NCBI RefSeq assembly: GCF_000063445.1
Contig: NC_009464.1
Span: 1,922,001 to 1,986,000 of the forward strand
Source: Methanocella arvoryzae MRE50
GTDB lineage: Archaea > Halobacteriota > Methanocellia > Methanocellales > Methanocellaceae
DNA length: 64,000 bases
Direction: 5' to 3'
This document shows, piece after piece, positions 33,734 through 43,457 of the stretch (its first letter is position 1; the number at the start of each line of letters is the position of its first letter). Below the pieces are notes generated by a model. It was not told the origin of the DNA and searched no databases. It saw nothing but the letters and a program-made list of their open reading frames with translations. A program made the translations under genes and the position numbers.

Positions 33734-34273
33734 TCACTTGCGGATATGGGAGATGATGTGCCCGAGCTCGGGCAGTATGATCTGGGATAGTGCCAGCCTG
33801 GCCGCGTTCGGGGACCCCGGGATGCAGAATACCGCTTTGTCCCCGATGGTGCCTGCCGCCGCCCTGCTCAGGACGCTGGCGGTGCCGACCTCCTCGTAGC
33901 TTTTCAGCCGGAACAGCTCCCCGAAGCCCGGGATGACCTTCCCGAACAGGGGTGTGATAGCCTCGATCGTCACGTCTGCCCTGGTCAGGCCAGTGCCGCC
34001 GCACACGATGGCAGCGTCGGCGCCCTCATCCAGCATCTCCTGCAGCCCTGACTTCAGCCTCTCCACGTCGTCGGGGAGCAGCCGGTATGCCGTTTTGTGC
34101 CCGGCCCCGGAGAGGTAGTCCAGGATGATCCTGCCCGACTCGTCGCCGCACTTCTCCGGCGAGTCGCTGTCTCCATACTGCTGGTGCCTGGAAGTGCTGG
34201 CGATGATGACGGCTACTTTGTAGGACTGGCCTTTCGACTTCTCCTGGTGCTTCTCGTGTGATGCCTTTTCCAT
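33734..34273 (-). CDS. moaB: MoaB/Mog-family molybdenum cofactor protein
   Basis: The family adenylylates molybdopterin before metal insertion. The 179-residue protein shows VAVIIASTSR, AAIVCGGTGLTRADVT (the substrate loop), IPGFGELFR and FCIPGSPNAAR, all conserved. ATG 34273 is preceded by GAGGGTAAGATA; an upstream ATG at 34306 lacks this. Molybdenum or tungsten cofactor is needed by formylmethanofuran dehydrogenase in methanogens. mobA lies 12 kb away. Confidence 0.92.
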   Translation of the reverse strand: MEKASHEKHQEKSKGQSYKVAVIIASTSRHQQYGDSDSPEKCGDESGRIILDYLSGAGHKTAYRLLPDDVERLKSGLQEMLDEGADAAIVCGGTGLTRADVTIEAITPLFGKVIPGFGELFRLKSYEEVGTASVLSRAAAGTIGDKAVFCIPGSPNAARLALSQIILPELGHIISHIRK

Positions 34274-34327
34274 TATCTTACCCTCGGGAATTCTGTTGGT
34301 CAGCACTAATCTATGTTCTCCGGCGGG

Positions 34328-34894
34328 TTAAAGCCACCGGGCAGAGACTTTCGACACATCCATCTCTAAGCCGCCCATCGTAGCGTAGACTCCCAGTGCC
34401 CTGAAGCAGTCGTTCAGCGCGTTGTGGCCGGGCAGGGCCCTGATCTTCTCGCACTGGATGGAATCGGCGTAGTGGTCAAGCTTCGCGTAGGGCTTCGGCT
34501 GCATCTCGATCCAGCTCAGGCCCGGCTGCCTGACTCCGGTCTGCTTGAACAGCTTATCGACAAAATACCTGTCAAACTTGTGGTTCCACGCCCCGGCAAA
34601 GGTGAAGCTGTGATTGCTGTGGAGCGTGAGGAACTTCCGGCAGACCTCCTCCGGGGCAGGGGCGGCGGCCACCTGCTCAGGGGTGATGCCGTGGACGAAA
34701 AAGGTATCCTCCGCCATCGAGGGGTCGGGAATGCGGATGAGCGAATCCATGCAGTCCCGGCACTCTATCCTTCTCGCCTCGAGGTCGATATCGGCGACCA
34801 GCATGCCGATGCTCAAAGCGTAATCCTCCCGGCGCTCTTTTCCGAAGATGCCGAGGCCCGTAGTCTCAGTATCGATGACGCATATGGTAACCGT
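34328..34894 (-). CDS. DnaQ-like 3'-5' exonuclease, ACG start inferred
   Basis: The Exo I motif VIDTETTGLG is the most diagnostic part of this protein and lies upstream of every ATG, GTG or TTG that could precede it: an in-frame TGA sits at 34907-34909. An ACG at 34894, 5 nt after a GGCGGGG purine run, gives MVTICVIDTETTGLG and a 188-residue protein. Later motifs are GAWNHKFDRYF (Exo II region) and ALPGHNALNDCFRAL (Exo III, H-x4-D type). It is probably a proofreading-type or RNA-trimming exonuclease. The substrate is unknown. Confidence 0.82.
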   Translation of the reverse strand, partial: TVTICVIDTETTGLGIFGKERREDYALSIGMLVADIDLEARRIECRDCMDSLIRIPDPSMAEDTFFVHGITPEQVAAAPAPEEVCRKFLTLHSNHSFTFAGAWNHKFDRYFVDKLFKQTGVRQPGLSWIEMQPKPYAKLDHYADSIQCEKIRALPGHNALNDCFRALGVYATMGGLEMDVSKVSARWL

Positions 34895-34999
34895 GATATC
34901 CCCGCCTCATACGCTTGCTACGCAAGTGATCGGGTGTGGGAATATTAATCATTGCGGTGCCGGTGACCTATCATATGGCCAGCTACGGCACACTGTGAA

Positions 35000-35150
35000 A
35001 AATTCTGGACCCGGGAGGTACTGAGAGGATAAGCGAGGAGGCCCGGGAGGCCTCTGGAGGTGTGAGAGGTCGTTCAAAGTGGGAGGTCCCGGAGGACGGG
35101 GGAGGTCTGGGAGGAGGTTATGAGAGTTACCCGGAGGCCCGGGAGGAATC
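35000..35150. repeat. GGGAGGTC/CCGGGAGG degenerate repeats (family D, partial)
   Basis: The 310-bp gap between the exonuclease and HEAT-repeat genes contains many copies of a GGGAGGTC-type motif, all in one orientation. Fuller palindromic copies lie at 52797 and 55002. No gene is present. Confidence 0.7.
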
Positions 35151-35220
35151 ATTGTAATAATCTAATCACCTGTGGGGTTCACCGGACGGCCAGGCACCTT
35201 TTACACGAAGTAAGCTTCGA

Positions 35221-35754
35221 TCAGGCGCCGGCGTTGCCATTGCCGGCGGGGTGTGCCCTGCTCCTGATCTTCTCGATAGAACTGCGGGCGTGCTCCCTGA
35301 CGCTGACGTAGCGGTCGTCCAGGGCAGCGTTAAGCTTTTCTACCGCCCTCTGGTCGCCGATGTTGCCCAGCGCGTCCACGACGGCTTCCCGGGTTTCGGC
35401 GCTCCGGCAGCTCAGGGCCTGGATCAGCGGCTCGATCGCTCTCTCGTCCCCTATCTCCCCCAGCGCCCGGGCGGCCTTCGTGCTCAGCCAGGGCACACGG
35501 AGGGCTTTGATCAGGCCGTCGATATCCCCTCGCTTCTTCTTCACGTCGATCCTCCGCTGCTCGAGCCTGTCCATGCACATGTAGGCGAGGGCGAAGGCTA
35601 TCACTGCCAGTAGTATTAAAATCGTAATAAGCAGGCCTGTCCACGGGTTGCCGCTCGTGTCGTACCCGCGAGTGCTGGCCTGAGCCGGGACTGCCATAAT
35701 CCACGATGATGCCGCCAGCGTAATGGCCGCGGCTACTAAGCGACCGCTTTTCAT
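35221..35754 (-). CDS. Membrane-anchored HEAT-repeat protein
   Basis: The 177-residue protein has a signal-peptide-like N-terminus (residues 1-26), a second hydrophobic helix (about 42-62) and then three HEAT-type repeats (IDGLIKALRVPWLSTKAARALGEIG, then DERAIEPLIQAL and DQRAVEKLNAALDD units). Such repeats mediate protein binding. The domain faces the cytoplasm if both hydrophobic segments span the membrane. The function is unknown. Confidence 0.75.
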   Translation of the reverse strand: MKSGRLVAAAITLAASSWIMAVPAQASTRGYDTSGNPWTGLLITILILLAVIAFALAYMCMDRLEQRRIDVKKKRGDIDGLIKALRVPWLSTKAARALGEIGDERAIEPLIQALSCRSAETREAVVDALGNIGDQRAVEKLNAALDDRYVSVREHARSSIEKIRSRAHPAGNGNAGA

Positions 35755-35925
35755 ATCTATCGGTGATCATATATGATAGTTGGCAAGATAAATCTACCGC
35801 ACATAAATTTTATTGTAAGATTTTCTCCACTTTGTTCCGCCATGGCGTACCCGTACCCATATATTTTCAAGCCGCTTATCCGTCAGGCTTATCCTTATTA
35901 GCGCTTTACTAAGCATGTCATTGCT

Positions 35926-38900
35926 ATGCCCCCGAAGACCAGCGAAGCGCAGGAAGCCTATTTCAAGAAGCTGGAGGCGGAGTTCCTCCACTGCAGGGAG
36001 ATCGCTACCGCCGCCCGGAGGAAGGGCTATGATCCTTCTCTGGAGGTCGAGATCCCCTCGGCAACGGACCTTGCTGACCGTGTAGAGGTCATCATGGGCG
36101 TGCCCGGGCTGGCGGCGCACATCCGCAAGTGCGAGGAGAAGATGTCCCGTGAAGAGGCCTCGCTGCAGGTGGCGGCCGATATTGCGGAAGGCCTCGTCGG
36201 CAAGTTCAAGGACGAGGAGGAGGCCGTCCAGTGCGCCGTCCGCACTGCTGTGGCGGTCCTGACCGAGGGCGTGGTGGCCGCGCCGCTGGAGGGCATCTCC
36301 GCCGTCAAGCTGGCCAAGAACGACGACGGCACCGAGTACATCAAGGTCTATTTTGCCGGCCCCATCCGGAGCGCCGGGGGCACGGCGGAGGCGCTGGCCG
36401 TGCTGGCCGCCGACTACGTCCGCCGTAAGACCGGGCGGGCGCCCTACAAGATCAGGGACGTCGAGGTGGAGCGCTTTGTAGAAGAGATCATGCTCTACAA
36501 GTCGATCGCCCACCTGCAGTACACCCCTACCGACGAGGAGATCCGGCTGATCGTGCGGAACTGCCCCGTATGCATCGACGGGGAACCGACGGAGCAGGAG
36601 GAAGTCCAGGGCTACCGCAATCTGGAACGGGTGGAGACCAACCGGGTGCGGGGCGGCATAGCGCTGGTTATCGCAGAGGGCATCATTCTCAAAGCCCCGA
36701 AAGTCAAGAAGCATGTGGACAAGCTCAAGTTCGACGGATGGGAGTGGCTGGACAAGATCATCGCCGGCTCCAAGCCCGCCGGGGGAGAGAACAAGGAAGA
36801 GGAGAAGAAGATCAAGCCCAAGGACAAATTTTTGGCGGACCTGATCGCAGGCCGCCCCGTGTTCGGGCATCCCTCGAGGGCAGGGGGCTTCCGGCTCAGG
36901 TACGGCCGGTCCCGGAACACGGGCTTTGCCACGGCAGGCATTCACCCTGCCTCCATGACGATCATGGACGACTTCATCGCCACGGGCACTCAGCTGAAAG
37001 TGGAGCGCCCCGGCAAGGCTGCGGCCATGGTCCCGGTGGACAGCCTCGAAGGGCCTACCGTGCGCCTGTTCAACGGTGACGTGGTGCGCATCAGCGATGA
37101 AAAGACCGCGCTGAAAGTGCGCCCGGACGTATCGCAGATCCTGGACAACGGGGAGATCATCATCAACTACGGTGACTTCCTGGAGAACAACCACACGTTC
37201 GTGCCTTCTCCATACGTGGAAGAGTGGTGGATCCAGGACCTCGAGGAGAAGACGAAGGACAAGGTAGAGGTTAACTCACCGGAGGAAGCCTTTGCAGTGT
37301 CTGAGAAGTACGGCGTGCCTCTGCACCCGAAGTACACGTACATGTGGATGGACCTGACCACGGACGACGTGGTCTACCTCGCCCGGTACATCAGCGCCAG
37401 CGGCATGGTGGAGAACGGCGAACTCCGGCTGCCTGTCGAGCAGCGGTCCAAGAGCCTGCTCGAAATCCTCCTCATCCCACAGAAGGTGCGGGATAACACT
37501 GTCATCCTCTCAGCGGAGGATACGTACATCCTTTGCAGATGCCTGGGCCTTAACCCCGACCTGTCGATGAAGAACCCGGACGCCTATGCCGGCCTCGACT
37601 CCCACGCCTGGAAGGCTGTGTCAGCGCTGTGCGGCGTCACAGTCATGGACCGGGCTCCCGCCCGGATCGGCGCGAGGATGGGCAGGCCTGAAAAAAGCAA
37701 GCTCCGGGAAATGAAGCCTCCGGTACACGTGCTCTTCCCCGTGGGCGAAGCAGGGGGCATGCGCAGGTCCCTGCAGGACGCGAGCGCCTACAGTAAGTCC
37801 ATGACCGACAGGATCGGGGAGATCGAGGTAGAGGTCGGCAGGCGCAAATGCCCGGACTGCGGGAAGATGACCTACATGGTGGCCTGCGAGTGCGGGGGGC
37901 ACACCATCCCTGTTTATGGGTGTCCCGACTGCGGCATCTCCGGCATAGAGGGCGACTGCCCGAAGTGCCACAAGCCTACGACGCCGAACGTGAAGCAGAA
38001 GATCGACGTCAAGGGCCTCTATGCAGCCGCCCTGAAGAGAGTGGGGGAGCGGGACAACTTCGAGGTGCTCAAGGGCGTGCAGGGCCTGATCTCGAAGGAG
38101 AAGACCCCGGAGCCGCTGGAGAAGGGCATTCTCAGGGCCAAGCACGAAGTCTTCGTGTTCAAGGACGGCACCATCCGTTACGACATGAGCGACGTGCCCC
38201 TCACCCACTTTATCCCCCGGGAGATCGGTCTCAGCGTCGAGAAGGCCAGAGAACTGGGCTACGAGAAGGATACCTACGGGGCTCCCCTGGAGTCGCCAGA
38301 GCAGGTGTGCGAGCTCCGGGTGCAGGACATCATCCTGTCCCACGATGCCTCTAACTACCTTTTGAAGGTATGCGCGTTCCTCGACGACGAACTGGAGAAG
38401 TACTATGGCCTGCCCAGGTACTACAACGTCCACGAGGAGCAGGATTTGATCGGCCACCTGGTCATCGGGCTGGCTCCGCATACCTCCGCCGGGGTGCTCG
38501 GCCGCATCATAGGCTTCGTCTCATCATCGGCAGGCTACGCCCACCCCTTCTTCCACGCCGCTAAAAGGAGGAACTGCGACGGGGACGAGGACTGTGTGAT
38601 GATGCTGATGGACGGCCTGCTGAACTTCTCTTTATCCTACCTGCCTGACCGCCGGGGCGGCAAGATGGACGCCCCCCTCGTGCTGTCGATGCGGATCGAC
38701 CCCAAGGAGATCGACAAGGAATCGCATAACATCGACGTGATGGCCCGCTATCCAAAAGAGTTCTACCTCGCCACCCGGGAATTCAAGGCCCCCAAGGACG
38801 TGGAGAAGATCATGGACCTCGTCTCCAAGCGGCTCGGAACGCCGGAGCAGTACGAGGGCTTCAAGTTCACCCACGGCACCAGCGACATCGCCGCCGGGCC

Positions 38901-39330
38901 CGCCAACTCCGCCTATAAGACCTTGGGCAGCATGGAGGATAAGCTCAAAGCCCAGCTCGAGCTGGGCCGGCGGCTCCGGGCGGTGGACGAGAAGGACGTG
39001 GCGGAGCGGGTGATCAACTCCCACTTCCTCCCGGACCTGATCGGCAACCTGAGAGCCTTTTCGACGCAACAGATGCGGTGCGTCAAGTGCGGCGAAAGGT
39101 ACCGCAGGCCCCCTCTGACCGGAACTTGCCCCAGGTGCGGCGGAGGCAGAGTCATCCTGACCGTCCACGAAGGTGCGGTGACTAAGTACATGGACGTCTC
39201 CCTGGCCATCGCGAAGGAGTACGGAGTCCCCAGCTACACGATCCAGCGGCTTGAGCTGCTGAGCCTGTCGATCAAAAGCTTATTTGAGAACGACAAGAGC
39301 AAGCAGACAGGGCTCGCGGATTTCATGTAA
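35926..39330 (+). CDS. polC: DNA polymerase D large subunit (DP2)
   Basis: DP2 is the catalytic subunit of the euryarchaeal replicative polymerase PolD. The 1134-residue protein has the catalytic acidic loop [13 protein letters not shown] at about residues 882-894. Zinc fingers appear as CPDCGKMTY and [17 protein letters not shown] in the middle and [22 protein letters not shown] near the C-terminus. No intein interrupts the catalytic loop, a frequent insertion site in other archaea. The small subunit (DP1, polB) is not in the window. Confidence 0.98.
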   Translation: MPPKTSEAQEAYFKKLEAEFLHCREIATAARRKGYDPSLEVEIPSATDLADRVEVIMGVPGLAAHIRKCEEKMSREEASLQVAADIAEGLVGKFKDEEEAVQCAVRTAVAVLTEGVVAAPLEGISAVKLAKNDDGTEYIKVYFAGPIRSAGGTAEALAVLAADYVRRKTGRAPYKIRDVEVERFVEEIMLYKSIAHLQYTPTDEEIRLIVRNCPVCIDGEPTEQEEVQGYRNLERVETNRVRGGIALVIAEGIILKAPKVKKHVDKLKFDGWEWLDKIIAGSKPAGGENKEEEKKIKPKDKFLADLIAGRPVFGHPSRAGGFRLRYGRSRNTGFATAGIHPASMTIMDDFIATGTQLKVERPGKAAAMVPVDSLEGPTVRLFNGDVVRISDEKTALKVRPDVSQILDNGEIIINYGDFLENNHTFVPSPYVEEWWIQDLEEKTKDKVEVNSPEEAFAVSEKYGVPLHPKYTYMWMDLTTDDVVYLARYISASGMVENGELRLPVEQRSKSLLEILLIPQKVRDNTVILSAEDTYILCRCLGLNPDLSMKNPDAYAGLDSHAWKAVSALCGVTVMDRAPARIGARMGRPEKSKLREMKPPVHVLFPVGEAGGMRRSLQDASAYSKSMTDRIGEIEVEVGRRKCPDCGKMTYMVACECGGHTIPVYGCPDCGISGIEGDCPKCHKPTTPNVKQKIDVKGLYAAALKRVGERDNFEVLKGVQGLISKEKTPEPLEKGILRAKHEVFVFKDGTIRYDMSDVPLTHFIPREIGLSVEKARELGYEKDTYGAPLESPEQVCELRVQDIILSHDASNYLLKVCAFLDDELEKYYGLPRYYNVHEEQDLIGHLVIGLAPHTSAGVLGRIIGFVSSSAGYAHPFFHAAKRRNCDGDEDCVMMLMDGLLNFSLSYLPDRRGGKMDAPLVLSMRIDPKEIDKESHNIDVMARYPKEFYLATREFKAPKDVEKIMDLVSKRLGTPEQYEGFKFTHGTSDIAAGPANSAYKTLGSMEDKLKAQLELGRRLRAVDEKDVAERVINSHFLPDLIGNLRAFSTQQMRCVKCGERYRRPPLTGTCPRCGGGRVILTVHEGAVTKYMDVSLAIAKEYGVPSYTIQRLELLSLSIKSLFENDKSKQTGLADFM

Positions 39331-39368
39331 AATGGAAAAGGGAAAAATCCCCAGACAGGGCTCTCATT

Positions 39369-40073
39369 TTAGAACAGCGACAGCAGAATCCCCGGCGCGA
39401 ACATGGCGACGAGGCCCAGCAGTATCATAGGTATGCCGACGATTACCCAGACCATGGGGCTGGACCGGAAGACTTTGGCGCCGTCCAGGGGGCCGAAGGG
39501 GATCATGTTGAAGGCGGCCAGGATGAGGTTGATGATGATACCGTATACTGCGGCGGTGAGGATCAGCCCTGACAGGACGCCCATCTGAATGAGGACGAAG
39601 AACAGCGCTGCGAGAACCAGGTTGGTCACCGGCCCGGCGATCGAGATCTTCAGCTCCTTATCGTCCTTCCGGCGGCTGGTCAGGTTATCCCAGTACTCGT
39701 CGTCATCTGGGTTGCCCGCTATCTCCGGGCTGCCATCGTACCCGTACAGTGGTCTGGAGATGTACACCGCGCCAGGGGCCGCGAACAGAAAGCCTAACAG
39801 CGCGCTTCCGATGGTGAGGAGCAGGCCGTTCTGGCTGGTCTTGAACTCAGCGTAGTAACCGTACCTCATGGCGGTAAACTTGTGGGCAAGCTCGTGGAGC
39901 AGGAATCCGCTGCCGACGCCCACCGCAGCGACGAAAAACACTTCTGCTGTCAGGTTGCCGAAGTTAGGGCTGAACAGCCTTACCCCTGCGAACATGAAGC
40001 TGAACGCCAAGGTCAGCACGACGAACGCGATCAGCAGTTCGATGAGCTCTGAGGTCCCGATTCTGGAGTTCAT
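39369..40073 (-). CDS. Site-2-type (M50) membrane metalloprotease
   Basis: The 234-residue protein has about six membrane helices. The zinc motif HELAHK (H-E-x-x-H) lies in helix 2, and the third ligand sits in NMIPFGPLDGAKVF, an NPDG-like motif. These are hallmarks of intramembrane site-2 proteases and related M50 enzymes, which release membrane-anchored regulators or degrade membrane peptides. Both motifs are intact. It is convergent with polC. Confidence 0.9.
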   Translation of the reverse strand: MNSRIGTSELIELLIAFVVLTLAFSFMFAGVRLFSPNFGNLTAEVFFVAAVGVGSGFLLHELAHKFTAMRYGYYAEFKTSQNGLLLTIGSALLGFLFAAPGAVYISRPLYGYDGSPEIAGNPDDDEYWDNLTSRRKDDKELKISIAGPVTNLVLAALFFVLIQMGVLSGLILTAAVYGIIINLILAAFNMIPFGPLDGAKVFRSSPMVWVIVGIPMILLGLVAMFAPGILLSLF

Positions 40074-40227
40074 GTCCCATAATAATTGTTGTGACTATAT
40101 CAATTTGTTGATATGGCTTGCCGGTTGCCCGTATATCGGTCCATGTGCCGTATTGGAAAGTACGGTTTATTTCAGCCGGTTACACGTAAATCGCTTTCAG
40201 TGCCACTTTAAGCCATTAAAGGGCAAA

Positions 40228-40241
40228 ATTTATAATTTATC
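40228..40241 (+). promoter_or_regulatory. TATA box of the small GTPase gene
   Basis: An AATTTATAATTTATC-type sequence ends about 20 bp before the ATG at 40262, so the mRNA would be nearly leaderless. Confidence 0.5.
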
Positions 40242-40261
40242 ACCGAAAATACGCATATTTA

Positions 40262-40786
40262 ATGTTCGAACACCATGCGACCAGGGTCAGCGTCAGAGAC
40301 CGGGAAAACCGGGTCAAAGTCGTAGCTTTCGGCTCATATCACTCTGGCAAGACCTCGCTGATCCGTTCGATCGACCCCCTTACCCGTACGACCGAGGCAT
40401 ACAATCCAGAAGGCGGGACTACCGTCGCTCTGGACTTCGGCATCCGGGAACACCGGGGCTATAAAATATTCATCTACGGCACCCCTGGCCAGGATCGTTT
40501 CGGGGTGGCCAGGGCTGTGGTATCTTTCGGCCTGCACGCCGGCATCGTGGTGGTGGACTCTGTCCGGGGCATGACCTCTTTTGAGAAGAAGATCCTCGCC
40601 GAGCTGACAGAGCACAACGTACCGTGCGTGGTACTGGCCTCGAAGATAGACCTTCCCGGCGCCTCCGTCGACCGGGTCAGGCGGGACTCGGGCAACGCCT
40701 GCGTCCTTCCATTTTCCGCCGCCACGGGCCAGGGCGTCGACGAGCTCCTCGACCGGCTGGCCGACATTGCGAGCACAATGGCATAA
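40262..40786 (+). CDS. Small Ras/Arf-like GTPase
   Basis: The 174-residue protein is a minimal GTPase: P-loop GSYHSGKTSLI, switch I threonine in EGGTTVALDFG, G3 as YGTPGQDRF, G4 as ASKIDLP and G5-like FSAATGQG. It resembles the prokaryotic MglA/Arf-like group, whose activity is usually governed by roadblock proteins; two roadblock-type genes lie elsewhere in the window. Transcription is probably leaderless. Confidence 0.88.
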   Translation: MFEHHATRVSVRDRENRVKVVAFGSYHSGKTSLIRSIDPLTRTTEAYNPEGGTTVALDFGIREHRGYKIFIYGTPGQDRFGVARAVVSFGLHAGIVVVDSVRGMTSFEKKILAELTEHNVPCVVLASKIDLPGASVDRVRRDSGNACVLPFSAATGQGVDELLDRLADIASTMA

Positions 40787-40858
40787 CCTCACATTTTCTG
40801 GTGCAGGTGCTATTGAGCCATATTCTAAAAGTTCCACGACGTTCTCTTTTTTAACAAT

Positions 40859-41665
40859 TTACATCAGTTCGTCGAACACTCTCCCCACGTCTCCTGTGAG
40901 CTCGACATACTTCAGCTCCGGCTTCGATGAGCGGAGGATGTGCAGTTCGGGCACTCCCAGCTCTATCATCCGGGCGTTTCCGGCGCCGGCCGAGATGGCC
41001 AGAGGGGTTTCGCCGTCGGCGTAGACTACCCGGGTGCCGGTGGCCTCCAGCAGGTCCTCTACATAGTCCCAGGTGCTGTACTTCGTCTCCTCGGGCACCG
41101 CCATTTCGGGCAGCTTCAGCGCCGCTGGCGGGCTGATCTGTACCGCCCCCCGGGCGTCGACGGTCACCTGGGTGGCGATTCCCCTGTAGCGGCCGTATGC
41201 GGATGCGTCGATGAATCCCAGAAGAGCTTCTGTCAGTGCGCTGTCCTGGTCCCGGCAACTGGAGACGCAGCCGGATCCGGGTACGGCGCCTTCCAGCTCC
41301 AGCGCAGCCTTACCGTTAGCCTGGAATTCAATCCGCATGGAAGGCACCCGGAGGAGCCTCGCCCAGCCCTGGAGGTAGCCGTCGCCCGTCGTATGCAATA
41401 AAAGATCGAACCGCCTGAGGACGCCGGCACCTATCCGGCAGGGCGCCTCGAAGAAGTCGTAGTACGCTCCGGCCACGTCTTTCCGGTTGCCCCGGCCGCT
41501 CCTGAACTGGAGGGGCGATCTCCCTTCCACGCCTGTGTCGGCCACGAACACGTTAAGCTTGTACAGGCTGAGCAGCCCGAGCAGGTAGAACACGCTGGCG
41601 GTATCCCCGGCTACGAGGATGTTCGGCCAGTCGTTGTCGTCTGTTGAGTTGAGAGGTATGAACAT
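40859..41665 (-). CDS. Conserved-looking protein of unknown function
   Basis: The 268-residue protein has an N-terminal Rossmann-like strand-helix unit (NILVAGDTASVFYLLGLLSLYKLNVFV) followed by mixed alpha/beta sequence without recognisable motifs. No signal peptide or membrane helix is clear. It is convergent with the small GTPase gene and could not be linked to a family. Confidence 0.65.
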   Translation of the reverse strand: MFIPLNSTDDNDWPNILVAGDTASVFYLLGLLSLYKLNVFVADTGVEGRSPLQFRSGRGNRKDVAGAYYDFFEAPCRIGAGVLRRFDLLLHTTGDGYLQGWARLLRVPSMRIEFQANGKAALELEGAVPGSGCVSSCRDQDSALTEALLGFIDASAYGRYRGIATQVTVDARGAVQISPPAALKLPEMAVPEETKYSTWDYVEDLLEATGTRVVYADGETPLAISAGAGNARMIELGVPELHILRSSKPELKYVELTGDVGRVFDELM

Positions 41666-41757
41666 GTTTACATATTATTGAAAATAAGTAGATGAGCATT
41701 TAGATTCACCGTAGTGAAAGTAATCTGCCGGGCGTCCGATGTATTGTTGGTGTAAAG

Positions 41758-42210
41758 TTATTCCGCGAAGTCCTCTAAGTTCCCCGCGGCCTCGATATCC
41801 TTCCGGTCTATCGAGACTTTCTCCATGATCTCGCGCTCGATGAAGATGCTGGCGTTGGTCCGGACTGCCAGGGCTATGCAGTCGCTGGGGCGGGCGTCGA
41901 TCTCCACCTGCCTGTCCCCGTCCTGGAGCATCAGCCTCGCGTAGAAGACCTGCTCGTCGAGGTCGTCGATGATGATGCGGTCGATGCCGATGCTGAAGTT
42001 GTCCATGATCGTCTTGAGCAGGTCGTGGGTCATCGGCCTTGGAGTTGTTTCCCTGCGGAGCGCCACGTCTATGGAGATCGCTTCCGCGGGCCCGATGTAA
42101 ATCGGCACCATCATGTCCTCGTTGTCCGAGAGAAAGACGACAGCCTGAGGCCCTGTGATCGTGCTCACAAAGTAGACCCCCTTCACGCTCACCGGCACGT
42201 AATCGCTCAT
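41758..42210 (-). CDS. Bifunctional nuclease-family (DUF151) protein
   Basis: The 150-residue protein shows the DUF151 signature blocks VPIYIGPAEAISIDVAL, RPMTHDLLKTIM and EIDARPSDCIALAVRTNASIFI. Related plant and bacterial proteins have reported DNase/RNase activity; the archaeal role is unknown. A Shine-Dalgarno-like GTGAGC precedes the ATG. Confidence 0.92.
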   Translation of the reverse strand: MSDYVPVSVKGVYFVSTITGPQAVVFLSDNEDMMVPIYIGPAEAISIDVALRRETTPRPMTHDLLKTIMDNFSIGIDRIIIDDLDEQVFYARLMLQDGDRQVEIDARPSDCIALAVRTNASIFIEREIMEKVSIDRKDIEAAGNLEDFAE

Positions 42211-42293
42211 AAGCTCACATCGGCTTTCGAGTATATAACTTTAGGCTATATTTATTTGGTTTTAATCGCCTGATGTGCGGCCTGGTGGGGGCT

Positions 42294-43445
42294 TTATGCG
42301 GGCTTTTGCCCTGTGCTCGCCCCGGTGCCCGCCACCCGGGCTAAGTAGAGTGTCGTGAGACCTCCGACGGCGGTCAGGAACCAGAGCGTGACCAGCCGGA
42401 TCATGATGGTCGCCCCTGCCGCAGCCAGCTGGGGCACTCCCATGGACAGGTAGAGCACGGTCATCACCGCGTCCACGATGCCCAGGCCTCCCGGCAGGAA
42501 GGTCGGGATGAGCTGCAGGAGAACCATGATGCAGAAGATCGTCACCACTACCCCGGGCGAGACTGAGTAGCCGATGGCCATGAAGGCAATATACGCCACT
42601 GCCACGTCGAAGCCCCAGGCGATCAGGATGAGGCCGAGCGATTTGACGATGGTCAGCTTCCTGCCCGCGATGGTCCTCATGCTGCCGTCGAACTGGGTGA
42701 CCAGCGCTCCGACCTTCTCTTCCATGGCAGACTGATCTCCCTTCCGTAGCACCCTGGCGACCACCCGCACCACCGAGTTCGCAATAGTCCTGAGCAGCCC
42801 GGCATTCATGCTCAGGGCCAGGATCACGACAGCGGCGATGCTGACGGTCGCCGCGACGAAGATACAGAAGGCGAGCACCCACGTCGGCACTTCATAGTAT
42901 AGCGCCACGAATATGACACCGGCGACGGTGCCGAGCGCTACCGGCACGACTTCCAGCAGCCGGCTCATGACTCCGGCGGCAAACGTCTTATCGAACCGGC
43001 CTCCCTCGACCGATTTCTGCACGAAGTACAGCTTCGCCACCTCTCCGCTGGCCGCAGCCGAGGGGATCAGGTTGGTGAAAAAGATGCTGGACAGGTAGAT
43101 CAGGTACGCCCAGCCGAGCGATATCCTGTGCCCCGTGTCCCGCAGCAGCACCCACCACCCGGCGGCGTGGAACAGGTTGCCGCATAGAGCCACGAGCAAG
43201 GCCAGCCCCATGAGCGGCAGGCTCACCGATTTCAGCACGTTCGCCAGGCTTTCGAAGCCGACCAGGTAGAGGTAAATAAAGTAGATGACCAGCCCTACGA
43301 CGATGAGGATCGCCGTCTTGCTGAAGGGAATGTCCGGGAACCTTACGTCGGCTTCGGAAATCATGATACCAGATTGCTTCAATAGTATATCAGAATTTCC
43401 GGCTTGAGCTTGAGTAACTGCCGGCCCGATTATAGCACGGCTCAT
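42294..43445 (-). CDS. Flippase-like (LPG synthase TM/UPF0104) membrane protein
   Basis: The 383-residue protein has eight or nine membrane helices and family-typical segments: AAGWWVLLRDTGHRISLGWAYL, SAAASGEVAKLYFVQ and TFLPGGLGIVDAVMTVLY. Such proteins transport or modify lipid-linked sugars; AglD-like glycosyltransferases carry the same membrane domain. It starts 12 nt after the cis-prenyltransferase-like gene; ATG 43364 is an alternative start. Its neighbours suggest work on polyprenyl lipids. Confidence 0.82.
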   Translation of the reverse strand: MSRAIIGPAVTQAQAGNSDILLKQSGIMISEADVRFPDIPFSKTAILIVVGLVIYFIYLYLVGFESLANVLKSVSLPLMGLALLVALCGNLFHAAGWWVLLRDTGHRISLGWAYLIYLSSIFFTNLIPSAAASGEVAKLYFVQKSVEGGRFDKTFAAGVMSRLLEVVPVALGTVAGVIFVALYYEVPTWVLAFCIFVAATVSIAAVVILALSMNAGLLRTIANSVVRVVARVLRKGDQSAMEEKVGALVTQFDGSMRTIAGRKLTIVKSLGLILIAWGFDVAVAYIAFMAIGYSVSPGVVVTIFCIMVLLQLIPTFLPGGLGIVDAVMTVLYLSMGVPQLAAAGATIMIRLVTLWFLTAVGGLTTLYLARVAGTGASTGQKPA

Positions 43446-43457
43446 GGCAGAAAAGTT

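Noticed and set aside
35794-37194. 466-codon open frame antisense to the PolD large subunit gene
   Set aside because: It covers the promoter and first third of a certain gene, has His/Arg/Leu-rich composition typical of antisense frames and no motif.
38566-38610. Intein in the PolD catalytic loop
   Set aside because: The NCDGDEDCV motif is continuous, with no insertion.
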